The notes: generated by a model not told the origin, from the letters alone. Numbered from the stretch's first letter, positions 32,415 through 42,992 are shown. The stretch: 64,000 bases of DNA from Axinella damicornis (GCA_963931865.1 OZ007509.1:6216882-6280881); one strand, 5' to 3'. Numbers and translations are program-made.

Positions 32415-32845
32415 TTGCGCGGTGGGCGTGGCCTGACAATTTCTTCAACCCCGTTTTTCTCGCACAGAAAGTAAGCTAGCGAAATCAAACTTACTCGACA
32501 CAAAGCAGGGAGGGTAGTCAACATGCAGACCAAACATCATTACAGCAGCTCACACTGTAGCCGTCGTACGCTGGTTAAATCGATTCCAGCAAACTATTCA
32601 CCAAAAATCTCCAGTGCGAAGTCCGCCAGCAACTCGATTCTACTGTTGGGAGACACGCCATAGGAAGCTCTAGGGCGGGACGTAAGCGTTTTGTGGCTAG
32701 GTTGAGCAGTCCTCGAAAGAACGACTCTTGAGTGCGAATAACCGCCATCTTGACTCCCCTCTTTGGAATACAACGTCGTATAACTTCGGAACGGTCATCA
32801 GTATTCACAAAAACGCTTCGTCTGGCCCTTTCTATACTGTTTGTA
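32415..32845. repeat. Dispersed repeat, direct copy at 48395-48815
   Basis: About 430 bp in common, including gaaatcaaacttactcgaca, ccagcaaactattcaccaaa and aacttcggaacggtcatca. Divergence is low and no coding frame is preserved between copies. Confidence 0.9.
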
Positions 32846-33994
32846 CCTATTTCAACACGGTCTTCCAAGTCCAGGTCGGATCACACGGCTTTGTTTTTGG
32901 TGACAAAAAAACTACGAAATACTTAATTAAGTATACGGTGCGCGTACACGGTTGGGACAGAAGTTCCACGGGCTAACGGCAGGTTTCCTAGCGAGTTATT
33001 GTTGGCTTTTACGCTACTGTTGTGGACCGCTGGAGGCGTCAGGTACGGAACTCCTTGTTGTACGCCTAGGTAACTACAATAGAGCGGCTGCGTTTGACGT
33101 CACCGGCCGTAAAACAACCGAAACGCCCTCCGTTATGCTCCGTTTCTCTCATAAGACTGCATGGCAGGAAGCAGCAATTTCTACAGTGATCTTAGAAACG
33201 CAAGCAGCTCGGAACTTACGAAGTACTACTGTGTCAACTGTCGCTGTAGCGCAGTTACCATGCCGATTAGATCGAGCAGCTACGCGACCTCGAGTACAAG
33301 TGAGTTAGTAGTTTCCGTCCAGCTGCCATTGAACTCCATGTTCTTTTGCCATGCGATATGCGGAAGTACTCAGTCACGTGGTTTTGTTACGTCAATGCAG
33401 CCGCTTTATAGCTTACCTCCGTAGTACTACCAAGCGCTTGGAAAGTTGAACGTTGTATTCCCGTTAGCGCTGAGTTGGCATCAAGTTGCTGTCTTCGTGG
33501 TATCAATATAAACTCGAAAGCATACGTGTAGTCGAGTTGCTTCATAACCGTGTCCACTTTGCTTGTAAATGACGTAGGAGTGCATGGTACCAGCCTTCTG
33601 CCAGCTATATGACAAGGGTTCAAAGGTCACGTATGCGATACGCGCGCGACTGGCAGACGCCTGGGAACGAGGCAAGCAAAGCTTGTTGACATTGACCACG
33701 GCCGTGACCTTTGACCCCGGGGCGCGCGCAACCGGAAGCGGGTTTAAAAGCTGAACTTACTTGTAGCAAGTTTTGGCGGGAAGTCGGGATGGCACACTCG
33801 CTTAGCAGCCTGGGGTCTGAGTGTTCGCCTCCCCAAGTCTCGAGTCTGGGCCACGCCGTACATACCGATTCTCGACTCCCCTCCTAGCACCCCGAGTACG
33901 CCGGTTGCCAACCTCAGGCCTCAACTGGCTGCCTGTACTCCTCTTGAAACTCAACGTTGATACTATCCATGAAATATTGTTGTTCTGACCGCTA

Positions 33995-34345
33995 CTGCAA
34001 TGTTTATTAGAACGAATTGCAACACTTAGCTTGCGCTACGGCGAGTCGCAACCGGGGTTGCAACGCGGCTATGAACGGTTTTATTCGGAACTTCAGAGCA
34101 CTCTAAATAGTTTCTGATCTTCCCTATCTATAGATAGATAGATAGATATAGCTATCATGATATTCACGTCATGTGTGATAATTGGAACGAACTGTCACAC
34201 TTAGCTTGTGCTACCGTTTAACAGCGGCTACCAGGAGTGCGGTCGCCCCTCGTTACACTCCTGGTATAGGAAAAATTGTGCCGCGTAATGTAATTACACT
34301 CCTGGTAGGGGAAAAATTGTGCCGCGTAATGTAATCTAAATAATT
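33995..34345 (-). repeat. Dimeric-repeat fragment (head and tail)
   Basis: Contains the head words aacgaattgcaacacttagc and ccaggagtgcggtcgcccct, then two tail units (acactcctggta..gccgcgtaatgtaat). The dimer body is missing. A GATA microsatellite lies at 34124-34146. Confidence 0.75.
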
Positions 34346-34349
34346 ACCC

Positions 34350-36042
34350 TCCTCAGTGTCATGGGCAAGATTTTCACTGCCATCATAAGGGCCAGACTGC
34401 TAGATTGGGCTGAAACAACACATGTTATAAATGAAACACAGTTTGGCTTTCGACATGGCCGAAGAACGACTGATCCAATATTTATCCTAAACTCAGTTAT
34501 CCAGTTCTACAGGAAGAAAGCCAAACCTTTATTTGCCTGCTTTGTGGATTTCAAGAAGGCTTTTGATTCAATAAGTCATGGTGCCCTATGGACCAAGCTA
34601 GCATCGCTGGGAGTTAGCAATATGATACTCACCCTGCTTCAAAGTATGTATGCGAACGCCATATCAGTAGTTCAGCTGGGAACTGAGATCTCCTCTCTCT
34701 TCCATGTAGAAAAGGTGTGCGTCAAGGGTGTAACCTCAGTCCCCTACTGTTCAATTTGTTTATAGCTGATTTGGAACAGCACCTAGAAGCAGATGAGGCT
34801 GGAGGTGTTGATCTCATTCATTCTAAGTTACGACTCCTACTCTTTGCAGATGACCTGGTTCTTCTTTCTGAATCTCCTGAGGCACTCCAGTCTTCCATAA
34901 ACAGCCTGTCCAAGTACTGCCTAAAATGGAGCCTCCAAGTAAATTTAATGAAAACCAAGGTTGTCTGCTTCTCACGGCAAAGAACAACAATGTCACACAG
35001 GTTCCATTTGAGTGGATCACCCATTACCATTGCATCAGAATACAAATACCTGGGTGTCCTCTTGTCAGCAAATGGGTCTCTGAAGCCAGCCATTTCGATT
35101 TTGGCATCCCAGGCTAATAAGGCCACCTTCTCCTTGATAAAGACTTCAATGCACCTCGGTCATCCTAAACCAACAACACTACTATACCTATTTGATACAT
35201 TAGTACGCCCCATTACAGAATATGGATGTGAAGTCTGGGCCTCTGACAAAGCAGAGGAAATGGAAAAAGTTCATAAACGGTTCTGTAAGTTTGCTGTTGG
35301 GCTGCCAACATCTGCTTGCAATGCAGCAGTATATGGAGATCTTGGTAGGTGTCCCCTGGAGAACAGAAGAAAGATTGCTATGGTAAAGTATTGGTTACGT
35401 ATTTCAACACACTGGGACATCCCTCCATTATTGCAGGAAGCGTACCAGCTAAATATTTGTGAGCAGCCCAGTCAGTGGGCACAGACAGTCAAGACAGTGC
35501 TTGACAAAACAGGGTTTTCCCATATCTGGAACAACCCAGACAGTATTCCACATGACCTATTCATTGAAAAGCTTACGCAAAGACTTTGGGACCAATATCA
35601 ACAACAATGGTTAAGTGATCTGGCCACATCCAGAAAATTGAGAACATACCGTTTGTTCAAAACAAGGCTTGAATTTGAACCATACCTCAACCTCCCAAGA
35701 TGTATTCGTATACAACTGGCTAGACTACGATCTAGTTCCCACTCACTAAGGATTGAAACGGGCCGATACTCCCTCCCTAAACCTACTCCACTGGAGGAAC
35801 GCCTCTGTCCAAGTTGTATCGAAATTGAGGATGAAACCCATTTTCTGATCACCTGCCGGTTGTGGTGAGGTCATTACAGAGACGAACTATTTAACTGCTG
35901 CAGATCCCTCAACAGTTCCTTTCCCCACATGAGCGCTACTGACAAGCTAATATTTATTTTGCTCTCAAAGAATGTTCATATCATTTGGCTCACAGGTGTG
36001 TTTGTGTACCAAAGTTTCTTGGTAAAGCGTAAACTTTAACTT
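34350..36042 (+). mobile_element. 5'-truncated LINE, copy 2
   Basis: A plus-strand reverse transcriptase fragment inserted among dimeric repeats. It begins inside the RT domain and includes a short 3' region ending near aaactttaactttaac. ORF1 and the endonuclease are absent. It is related to, but clearly diverged from, the larger LINE at 38242-42990. Confidence 0.8.
34361..35868 (+). pseudogene. LINE reverse transcriptase fragment, frame-shifted
   Basis: The first frame carries QFGFRHGRRTTDPIFILN and CFVDFKKAFDS (RT motifs). Near 34707-34716 the frame breaks, and the other frame continues with RQGCNLSPLLFNLF and the catalytic box LLLFADDLVLL, then the thumb region and a zinc-knuckle-like CPSCIEIEDETHFLITC. 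A stop follows at 35866-35868, yet recognisable C-terminal sequence continues in the same frame beyond it. One frameshift, one in-frame stop and the missing N-terminus make it non-functional. Confidence 0.88.
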
Positions 36043-36114
36043 TAACAAGTGTGTATTTGTATGTATTTATCTGTAGTCTTGACATATGGGTCCCCCGGCC
36101 TTCCATTGTCATTA

Positions 36115-38241
36115 TTACACTCCTGGTAGGGGAAAAATTGTGCCGCGTAATATAATATAATGTAATCATTGAAACGTTTGACTACTTCGGAGTGGCGTAC
36201 AGAGATTCTGACTACACCGTCGTGATCACTATGATGCAGTGACACAAAATCAAAATAATTGTGCTGAAACTCACCTTGGTGGTAGAGCTTTTGTCTCGCC
36301 ATTGCTCGAGCGCTCTCTTCGACTTCCGGTGGCAGTACAGCCCTCGGGAAAGGCACACGAAGATTCTGACCACACGGCCGTGATCGCTCTCGTTCACTGA
36401 TGCTTACATGGCAAAACTCACTGTGCTGTCGAAGTTGTGAGTGCTCTTGTCTTCCTTTTGGTCGCCATTGCTCGCGTTCGACTGAGCGTGGTTGCCATGT
36501 GGCATGTGCGTTAATTGGAACGTATTGCAATACTTAGCTTGCGCTACGGCAGATACTGGGTTGCAACGAGGGTACTTTATGAATGGTACTTGACAGCACT
36601 CTGAAATAATTCCCTGTATATAGCTGTCATGGTACTCACAATTGGAATGAACTGTCACACTTAGCTTGTGCTACCGTTTAACCGCGGCTACCAGGAGTGC
36701 GGTTGCCCCTCGAAATTTATATATATAATAATCTAACCTAAATAATAAACGTTTGACTACTTCCGAATGGCCTACAAAGATTCTGACTACACCGTCGTGA
36801 TCGCTATGATGCAGTGACACAAAATCAAAATAATTGTGCTGAAACTCACCTTGGTGGTGAAGATATGAACGCTTTTGTCTCGCCGTTGGCCGCCATTGCT
36901 CGAGCGCTCTCTTCGACTTCCGGTGGCAGTACCGTTCTTTAGAAAGGCACACGAAGATTCTGACCACACGGCCGTGATCGCTGTGGTTCACTGACGCTTA
37001 CATGCCAAAACTCACCGTGCTGGCTAAGTTGTGAGTGCTGTAATAATGTCTTGTCGTCCTTTTGGTCGCCATTGCTCGCGATCGACTGAGCGCGGTTGCC
37101 AAGTGGCCTGTGCGTTAATTGGAACGAATTGCAATATTTAGCTTCGCTACGGCGGGTCGCAACCGGGGTTGCAACGCGGCTACCAGGAGTGCGGTTGCCC
37201 CTCGATAAATAAATAAATAAATAACCTTACACTACCTTGCGAATGGCCTACAAAGAATCTGCCTACACCATCGTGATCGCTATCGTTCAGTGACCCAAGC
37301 GTACAATGTTTGTGCTGAAACTCACCTTGGTGGTGGAGATACAAGCGCTTTTGTCTCGCCGTGGCCGCCATTGCTCGAGCGCTCTCTCCGACTTCCGGTG
37401 GCAGTACCGTTCTTAGGAAAGGCACACGAAGATTCTGACCACACTGCCGTGATCGCTGTCGTTCACTGACGCTTACATACCAAAACTCACCGTGCTGGCT
37501 AAGTTGTGAATGCTGTCTTGTCTTCCTTTTGGTCGCCATTGCTCGCAATCGACTGAGCCACGTGGCATGTGCGTTAATTGGAACGAATTGCAATATTTAG
37601 CTTCGGTACGGCGAGGCAACCGCGGCGTTGCAACATCGCGGCTACAGCAGTACTGCAATTCGTTCCAATTAACGGACATGCCACGTGGCAACCACGCTCA
37701 GTCGATCGCGACCAATGGCAACCAAAGGAAGACAAGACATTATTACAGCATGTAAGCGTCAGTGAACGACAGCGATCACGGCCGTGTGGTCAGAATGTTC
37801 GTGTGCCTTTCCTAAGAACGGTACGGCCACCGGAAGTCGATGGAGCGCTCGAGCAATGGCGGCCAACGGCGAGACAAAAGCGCTCATATCTCCACCACCA
37901 AGGCGAGTTTGTCAGCACCAAAATTGTACGGTGAGGACAGTGCATGATAGCGATCACGACGGTGAAGTCAAAATTTTTGCAGGCCATTCGTAAGTAGTTA
38001 AACGTTAATTATTTAGGTTACATTATTTATTTATTTACGCGGCACAATTTTTCCCCTACCAGGATCGATAGGAGTGTAATTATTTACGCGGCACAATTTT
38101 TCCCCTACCAGGAGTAATTACGCGGCACAATTTTGCCACGTGGCATGTGCGTTATTTGGAACTAACAGCGATACTTAGCTTGCGCTACGGGCGAGTCGCA
38201 GCCGGCGTTGCAACGGCTACCAGGAGTGCAGTTGCCCTTCG
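36115..38241. repeat. Array of the dimeric repeat with head-to-head inversion
   Basis: Three minus-oriented copies (about 36115-36712, 36713-37204, 37205-37645) meet a plus-oriented copy (37648-38134) head to head near 37646. A head fragment follows at 38135-38241. Each copy has two related halves and an A/T-rich or (taaa)n tail; some tails carry tandem 45-bp acgcggcacaatttttcc units. Frames through the copies (for example 37180-37593) are repeat translations. Confidence 0.85.
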
Positions 38242-38346
38242 TAATATAATAATAATAATGATTTTATTGACGGTAAAGGCCAGAAGGCCCATAAGTCACA
38301 GTATAAGTGTGTACATGAATGTGATGAGTTGAGGGTGGGCTGCGGT

Positions 38347-41300
38347 TTAACCTTGAAATTGAGCAGACCTGTGCTTGGAAGCCTTGTATATAAACAAACC
38401 TAACAAGTGGTGTAACTTCTTATCGTTCACTGACCACACAAATAGAAACTTGTCTAAAGTACTGAGATGGAGAAAAGAGTGATTCATTGCACAACAATAT
38501 TTTAATAGTGATGACCGTTCCGGTAATTCCTCATACAGTTTACAAGAGAACATGAAGTGTGGTTCATCTTCGATTTCTGTGTTGTTGCAGACCCAGCATG
38601 TTCTTTGGTCCGCGGGTATTGGTGAGGGCATTGCGTACTGACCTGTTTCTATTCTCAAGGCATGTGCACTCACTCTTAATTGGCATATTGGTATTCTGAG
38701 ATACGAAGGTAAGGTTAGATAGGCTTCAGGAGCTAGGTTTCGTTTAAATAACTTGTACAGTCTTAGTTTCCCTGTTGTGTTGCTTAGCTCACTTTGCCAT
38801 GACTGTGTGTACTGATCTTGAAGTCTTTGTTGGAGGTTATTGATGACTGCACGCTGGTCCACTATCTGGGGATTTATCCAGATTTCAGCGAATCCTGCCC
38901 TCTCTAACACCTTTTTAATGTGTACTGCCCAAGGAGAATCACTGAGCGATTCCAGGTAGGCTTCACTGAGGTAAGGAGAAATTTCCCGATCTGTTGCCAG
39001 TCTCAGCCAGTACTTAACCATTAGGACATTTCGTCTAACGTCTAGTGGTGTTCTGCCTATTTCTCCATAAACTGCGAGATTTGCTGCTGAACTTGGTAGA
39101 CCTAGCGCAAACTTTATAAATTTTCGGTGCACTTTTTCAATCTCTTCTGCCTTTATGTAGCCCCAAGTCTCACTACCGTATTCCAGGACTGGTCGTACAA
39201 GAGCATCGAATAGATGGCTGAGCAGTAACGGGTTAGGGTATTGTAGTTTCGAAGCCTTTTTAAGCAGGCAGAACAGAGACTTTTGTCCCTGTTTTGCTAG
39301 GGTGTCCACTGCTGTTTTCAGGCCCCCGTTGCTTGTTAAGATAATTCCAAGGTATCTGTATGACTTTGTTACTTCGATTATCTGGTTGTGCAAGCTGTAG
39401 GGCGGGCTGGGGTCCTTTCTCCTTTGGAACCTAAATTCCATGACCTTCGTTTTCTCCATGTTAATTCTCAGGTTCCATTTTGAGCAGTAGTCCCCCAATA
39501 TCTGAATCGATTTCTGTAGGCCTGCTGGAGTGTCAGCTAGTAACACTAGGTCATCAGCAAATAATAAGAGGTGGAGGTTTGTAGAATTGATTTCAATTGA
39601 ACCCGAGTTGTTTTCTACTAGGTACTTCTCGAGGTCGTGAATGAAGAGGCTGAATAACAGCGGGCTTAAGTTACAGCCCTGTCTTACTCCCTTCCTGTAC
39701 AAAAATTCCTCTGATGTATCCGAATTAAGAGTGACTCTGGAAGAGGCTTGCCCATACATACTCTGGAGAATATTTAGCATTGTGGAACTTAGGCCATACG
39801 AGGCAAGCTTGCTCCATAGGAGTCTGTGATCCACTGTATCAAAGGCTTTCGAGAAATCCACGAAACAAGTGTATAGTTGTTTGCCTCTCTTCTTGCGTGA
39901 TTGAATGGCTGTGTTTAAAATGAATATGGCATCTGTAGTTCTCCTGTTTTTTCTGAATCCAAATTGAGCCTCGGATACTCGCCCTTCCTCTTCCGCCCAT
40001 GTAGAAATTCTGTCACATAATACACTTGTGAACAACGCCCCCATTACATCTAGAAGTGTTATGCCTCTGTAGTTATTTGGGTTTGTTTTGTCTCCCTTTT
40101 TGTGGATGGGTTTTATGTTTCCTACCGACCAGGTTTTAGGGTAAATTCCTGTGCTAAGGACTTTGTTGAAAAGTAGCGTCAGGTGATTAACCAGTCTCCC
40201 GTCAAAGAGCTTGAATAAGGCGGGAGGCAAACCATCTTGTCCTGGGGCTTTGTTGCTTTTTTGTTTCTTGATTGCTCTTAGTATTTCTTCCTCATCAATT
40301 GGTGCATCAGTTAACTCATTGAAGTTTTGAGTGAGTGTCACTTCTTCCCTTTGAGGAGGTTGGGTGGGTCCACTGCACAAATCTCTAAAATGGTCAGTCA
40401 TATCGTTGATGGATATTGGAATGTGTTCTGAATCTCCCTTTTCGCTCGCCTTGGCTATGTATTTCCAGAAGGTACGGGGGTCCTTGCTTCTAAAAGATTG
40501 GAGTTTTTGATGGAACACTGAAACTGCGGCTCGTTTCTTCTTCCTGATCAATCTTTTGTAGTGTTTCCTTTCGTTCCAGAATTCTCTTCTTATCCTGACC
40601 GAGTTTGGATTTTTCTTCCTTTTTTTGGCTAGCCGGTTTACTGAGCTTTTCATTGCCTTGCATTCCTTGTCGAACCAGTTATTTCTTGGGAAGGGGTTGG
40701 TATTCCTTTTGTTCACCGGATACTTTACTGTTGCGCATTTTTGGATAGTGTCCTGTAATAATCTTACAAACTTGGATACACTGTCGTCCACCTGCGTATT
40801 GTCTACTTGCATGCGGAGCGTGCAAAGTTTATCAATAAAACCGTTATCTGCGAATTCTTGTTGTAGGACTTGTTCCAGCTCTTTATTCCATCTCACTCTT
40901 GGTTTGGGTGTGGTTGATGTGTATGAGTCATCAGTGATGTCGTTTCTTTCGAGGTATTCATCCAAAAGGTCTTTAGACCCTTTCAGAAGATTTGAGAGTT
41001 GGAAAGGGGAATGCGGATTGGTTTTAAGGTCCAAAGACAAAGGGCAGTGGTCCGAGAGTGGGGACAGTGCATCTATATTGAAACGGGCAATGCTGGGCAT
41101 CAGCTCTGGAGAGACAATTGAATAGTCTACCACACTGTTACCTCTAGGGGTAAAGCAGGTGAATCCTCCCAGACTGTCCTGGTCATGACGGCCATTCACT
41201 ATTCTGAGTCTTGAGCTTATACACAGGTCTAGCAGCTCTCTCCCATAGTTATTTATCACCACATCTTGTGATGCTCTCATCTTTTCCTTATCGGTTTGAT

Positions 41301-41787
41301 AATCCGGGGGTAGTGGGATATAGTGCTCCGCAACCGATGAATCATGGTAGACATAGTCCCGTTGAGTGCCTGTTCTGGCATTGAAGTCCCCAGTAAGCAT
41401 TATATCGCCTTTGGTTGAGAGGTCTGCTATTTCCGTTTGTAGAAGATGCCATACATTGTCTCTTGAGGAATTATGTGTAGAGGATTCGGGGGTAACGTAA
41501 ACCGAGCAAATATAGATATCTTTTTGGAATCCGAAAAAACATTTATCAAGTTTTACCCAGAGGCGATCTGTATGCTCCGGGCTGTTTATAAATTCAATCC
41601 CATCCGTAATTTCTTTTCTATGGTAACAGATCAACCCTCCTGACCCTCTCTTAGCCTTTTTGTTTGTGCTTGGTCTGTTTATAATGTGCAGGAGGTAGTC
41701 TTTCATATTCAAGTTGTACGGGGAGTTAGGTCTCAGCCATGTTTCATTTAGCATAATTATGTCAATGATTGAGGTACTCTGCTGCAT
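38347..41787 (-). CDS. LINE ORF2: endonuclease and reverse transcriptase
   Basis: 1146 codons from the ATG at 41787. The EEP endonuclease domain (residues about 1-235) shows IIMLNETWL, LTGDFNART and a terminal SDHCPLSLDL. The RT domain (about 430-760) shows APGQDGLPPALF, NNYRGITLLD, CFVDFSKAFDTVDHRLLW, RQGCNLSPLLFSLF and the catalytic HLLLFADDLVLLAD. The C-terminus has a knuckle CWVCNNTEIEDEPHFMFSC. The ATG is not the true domain start: the endonuclease's first strand (TWNINGF) lies just upstream in another frame, in line with ORF1. A single base difference near 41785 separates them, so this copy's endonuclease is probably broken. Confidence 0.92.
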   Translation of the reverse strand: MQQSTSIIDIIMLNETWLRPNSPYNLNMKDYLLHIINRPSTNKKAKRGSGGLICYHRKEITDGIEFINSPEHTDRLWVKLDKCFFGFQKDIYICSVYVTPESSTHNSSRDNVWHLLQTEIADLSTKGDIMLTGDFNARTGTQRDYVYHDSSVAEHYIPLPPDYQTDKEKMRASQDVVINNYGRELLDLCISSRLRIVNGRHDQDSLGGFTCFTPRGNSVVDYSIVSPELMPSIARFNIDALSPLSDHCPLSLDLKTNPHSPFQLSNLLKGSKDLLDEYLERNDITDDSYTSTTPKPRVRWNKELEQVLQQEFADNGFIDKLCTLRMQVDNTQVDDSVSKFVRLLQDTIQKCATVKYPVNKRNTNPFPRNNWFDKECKAMKSSVNRLAKKRKKNPNSVRIRREFWNERKHYKRLIRKKKRAAVSVFHQKLQSFRSKDPRTFWKYIAKASEKGDSEHIPISINDMTDHFRDLCSGPTQPPQREEVTLTQNFNELTDAPIDEEEILRAIKKQKSNKAPGQDGLPPALFKLFDGRLVNHLTLLFNKVLSTGIYPKTWSVGNIKPIHKKGDKTNPNNYRGITLLDVMGALFTSVLCDRISTWAEEEGRVSEAQFGFRKNRRTTDAIFILNTAIQSRKKRGKQLYTCFVDFSKAFDTVDHRLLWSKLASYGLSSTMLNILQSMYGQASSRVTLNSDTSEEFLYRKGVRQGCNLSPLLFSLFIHDLEKYLVENNSGSIEINSTNLHLLLFADDLVLLADTPAGLQKSIQILGDYCSKWNLRINMEKTKVMEFRFQRRKDPSPPYSLHNQIIEVTKSYRYLGIILTSNGGLKTAVDTLAKQGQKSLFCLLKKASKLQYPNPLLLSHLFDALVRPVLEYGSETWGYIKAEEIEKVHRKFIKFALGLPSSAANLAVYGEIGRTPLDVRRNVLMVKYWLRLATDREISPYLSEAYLESLSDSPWAVHIKKVLERAGFAEIWINPQIVDQRAVINNLQQRLQDQYTQSWQSELSNTTGKLRLYKLFKRNLAPEAYLTLPSYLRIPICQLRVSAHALRIETGQYAMPSPIPADQRTCWVCNNTEIEDEPHFMFSCKLYEELPERSSLLKYCCAMNHSFLHLSTLDKFLFVWSVNDKKLHHLLGLFIYKASKHRSAQFQG

Positions 41788-41875
41788 CGATTAGTTTATC
41801 ACTCGTGAAGCCATTTATATTCCATGTACAGATTTTGATTGTGTTATATGTGTGTAGGGTCTTCTGGCCTGCCTC

Positions 41876-42988
41876 CTATTCCGAAATCCCCGCCGCTTGT
41901 AGCTCAGCGCTGGAGACAGGAATTCGGTCTACATGTAGCTTTCCTCGGTAGATTGAGACTCTCTTGTTTCGGTACTCAGGGAGCTGAATTAGTTGTTTTT
42001 TCAAATCCCGTAGCCTTTTCTCTGCTTGTCTTTGCTCCTTGGTGAGGTCTGGATTAATGTAAATTTTGGAGCCTGCTAGGGCTACCCGTTTGGCCAGGAT
42101 TATGCCCTTTGTAGTCGATGAGTCCAGGGTCAGGAGAATCGGTCTTGCTCTTTGTGCTTGCTTTTTTCCCAGTCTTCTTGTTTTGACTATTGCTATGTCT
42201 GTTAGACCTAGGTCGTCAGACAGGAAGGTTGTTACAACATCCGTGGTGTTTTCAGTTTCGGTGCTACTTTCTTGGATTCCCGTGATGATTAGATTGTTCG
42301 ACCGATTTTCCCTCTCCTTGGATTCTAGCAACTTTTGCTGGTTCTTTAGTGACTCAGTCACTTGTTCCAGTTGGGTTTTCAAGGACGAGAACTCGGTTTC
42401 ATTTCTAGCTGATACGGTTTGGGACTCTGAAGCTGGTTCTCTGCTCTGTTCAAGAGATGTCAATCTCCTTGAGAGGCCTTCAATGTGTTGCTCTAGACTG
42501 TGGATTTGTTGCTCAAAAGAGCGTTTCAATGAGTTGATTGCCTCTTTTATCACGCCCTGTAAGACTGATGTAAGTTTTTCTTCCATTTCCTGAAAGAGCC
42601 CATCAACCCCATGAGGTACAGAAGCTGTTGCTGTAGGGTTTTCTGGACGAGGATTCGTGGTTGGGGCTAGTGGTTTGGGCAAAGCGGATCTCTCTGCTAA
42701 GCTCTCTATGAGCTTAAAAAGGGGCTTGCCCTTGTGTTTAATAGACTTTTTCCATGCCTTACTGGCTTTCTTTCCCCCTAATGCTTCAAACTCCGAAGGA
42801 GTAACCAGCCTACCATTGTGCAGCACACATTTCTGCTTCCCCCCCGTTGACTCACTGAACTTCTTTAGGTAGAGGTTCCCTACTGCGTTTCCACAGGTTA
42901 CCTCGATGAATGTGTCACCGCTCTCGTCTGCCTGCACTTCCAGTTCTTCGGACGCTAGCGCTGGCTGGGTAGGCCCTATACCCTCGTT
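41876..42988 (-). CDS. LINE ORF1 with N-terminal SAND domain, partial
   Basis: Open from the 5' junction (42988) to TAG at 41876-41878, about 370 codons, with no in-frame ATG at the start. The N-terminal part reads as a SAND domain: EVTCGNAVGNLYLKKF, LVTPSEFEALGG and SKAWKKSIKHKGKPL correspond to the VTCG, TPxEFE and KDWK-type elements that bind DNA in AIRE and Sp100. A Gln/Glu/Leu-rich coiled coil follows (roughly residues 105-225 counted from 42937), then a domain containing NLIITGIQES, KTRRLGKK and KIYINPDLTKEQR like the RNA-binding region of L1-type ORF1 proteins. It probably coats LINE RNA. A SAND domain here is unusual. Confidence 0.85.
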   Translation of the reverse strand, partial: NEGIGPTQPALASEELEVQADESGDTFIEVTCGNAVGNLYLKKFSESTGGKQKCVLHNGRLVTPSEFEALGGKKASKAWKKSIKHKGKPLFKLIESLAERSALPKPLAPTTNPRPENPTATASVPHGVDGLFQEMEEKLTSVLQGVIKEAINSLKRSFEQQIHSLEQHIEGLSRRLTSLEQSREPASESQTVSARNETEFSSLKTQLEQVTESLKNQQKLLESKERENRSNNLIITGIQESSTETENTTDVVTTFLSDDLGLTDIAIVKTRRLGKKQAQRARPILLTLDSSTTKGIILAKRVALAGSKIYINPDLTKEQRQAEKRLRDLKKQLIQLPEYRNKRVSIYRGKLHVDRIPVSSAELQAAGISE

Positions 42989-42992
42989 CTAA

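Larger units (their letters stand above)
28851..33994. other. Repeat-rich stretch with large inverted repeats
   Basis: Left block 29088-29640 is found inverted, in pieces, at 33580-33690 and 32150-32397, suggesting one or more nested elements between about 29.1 and 33.7 kb. The outermost arms contain gtcgcgcgcg and cgcatacgtgacctttgaac. A TTAA-centred palindrome (32387-32412) joins two elements. No transposase frame is visible. Short frames at 30150-30434 and 31541-31789 lack recognisable domains. Confidence 0.55.
38242..42990 (-). mobile_element. LINE with SAND-domain ORF1 and EN-RT ORF2
   Basis: Minus-strand non-LTR retrotransposon of about 4.75 kb embedded in dimeric repeats. The 5' junction is near 42990 and the 3' end is an ATT-rich tail at about 38242-38262. 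ORF1 is open from the junction but has no ATG, so the copy is probably slightly 5'-truncated. ORF2 is long and nearly intact. The 3' UTR is only about 100 bp. Confidence 0.9.

Noticed and set aside
36042..37593. Several 60-160 codon minus-strand frames sharing SERQRSRPCGQNLRVPF-like peptides
   Set aside because: They are the same repeat translated in each tandem copy; frames are not consistently maintained.
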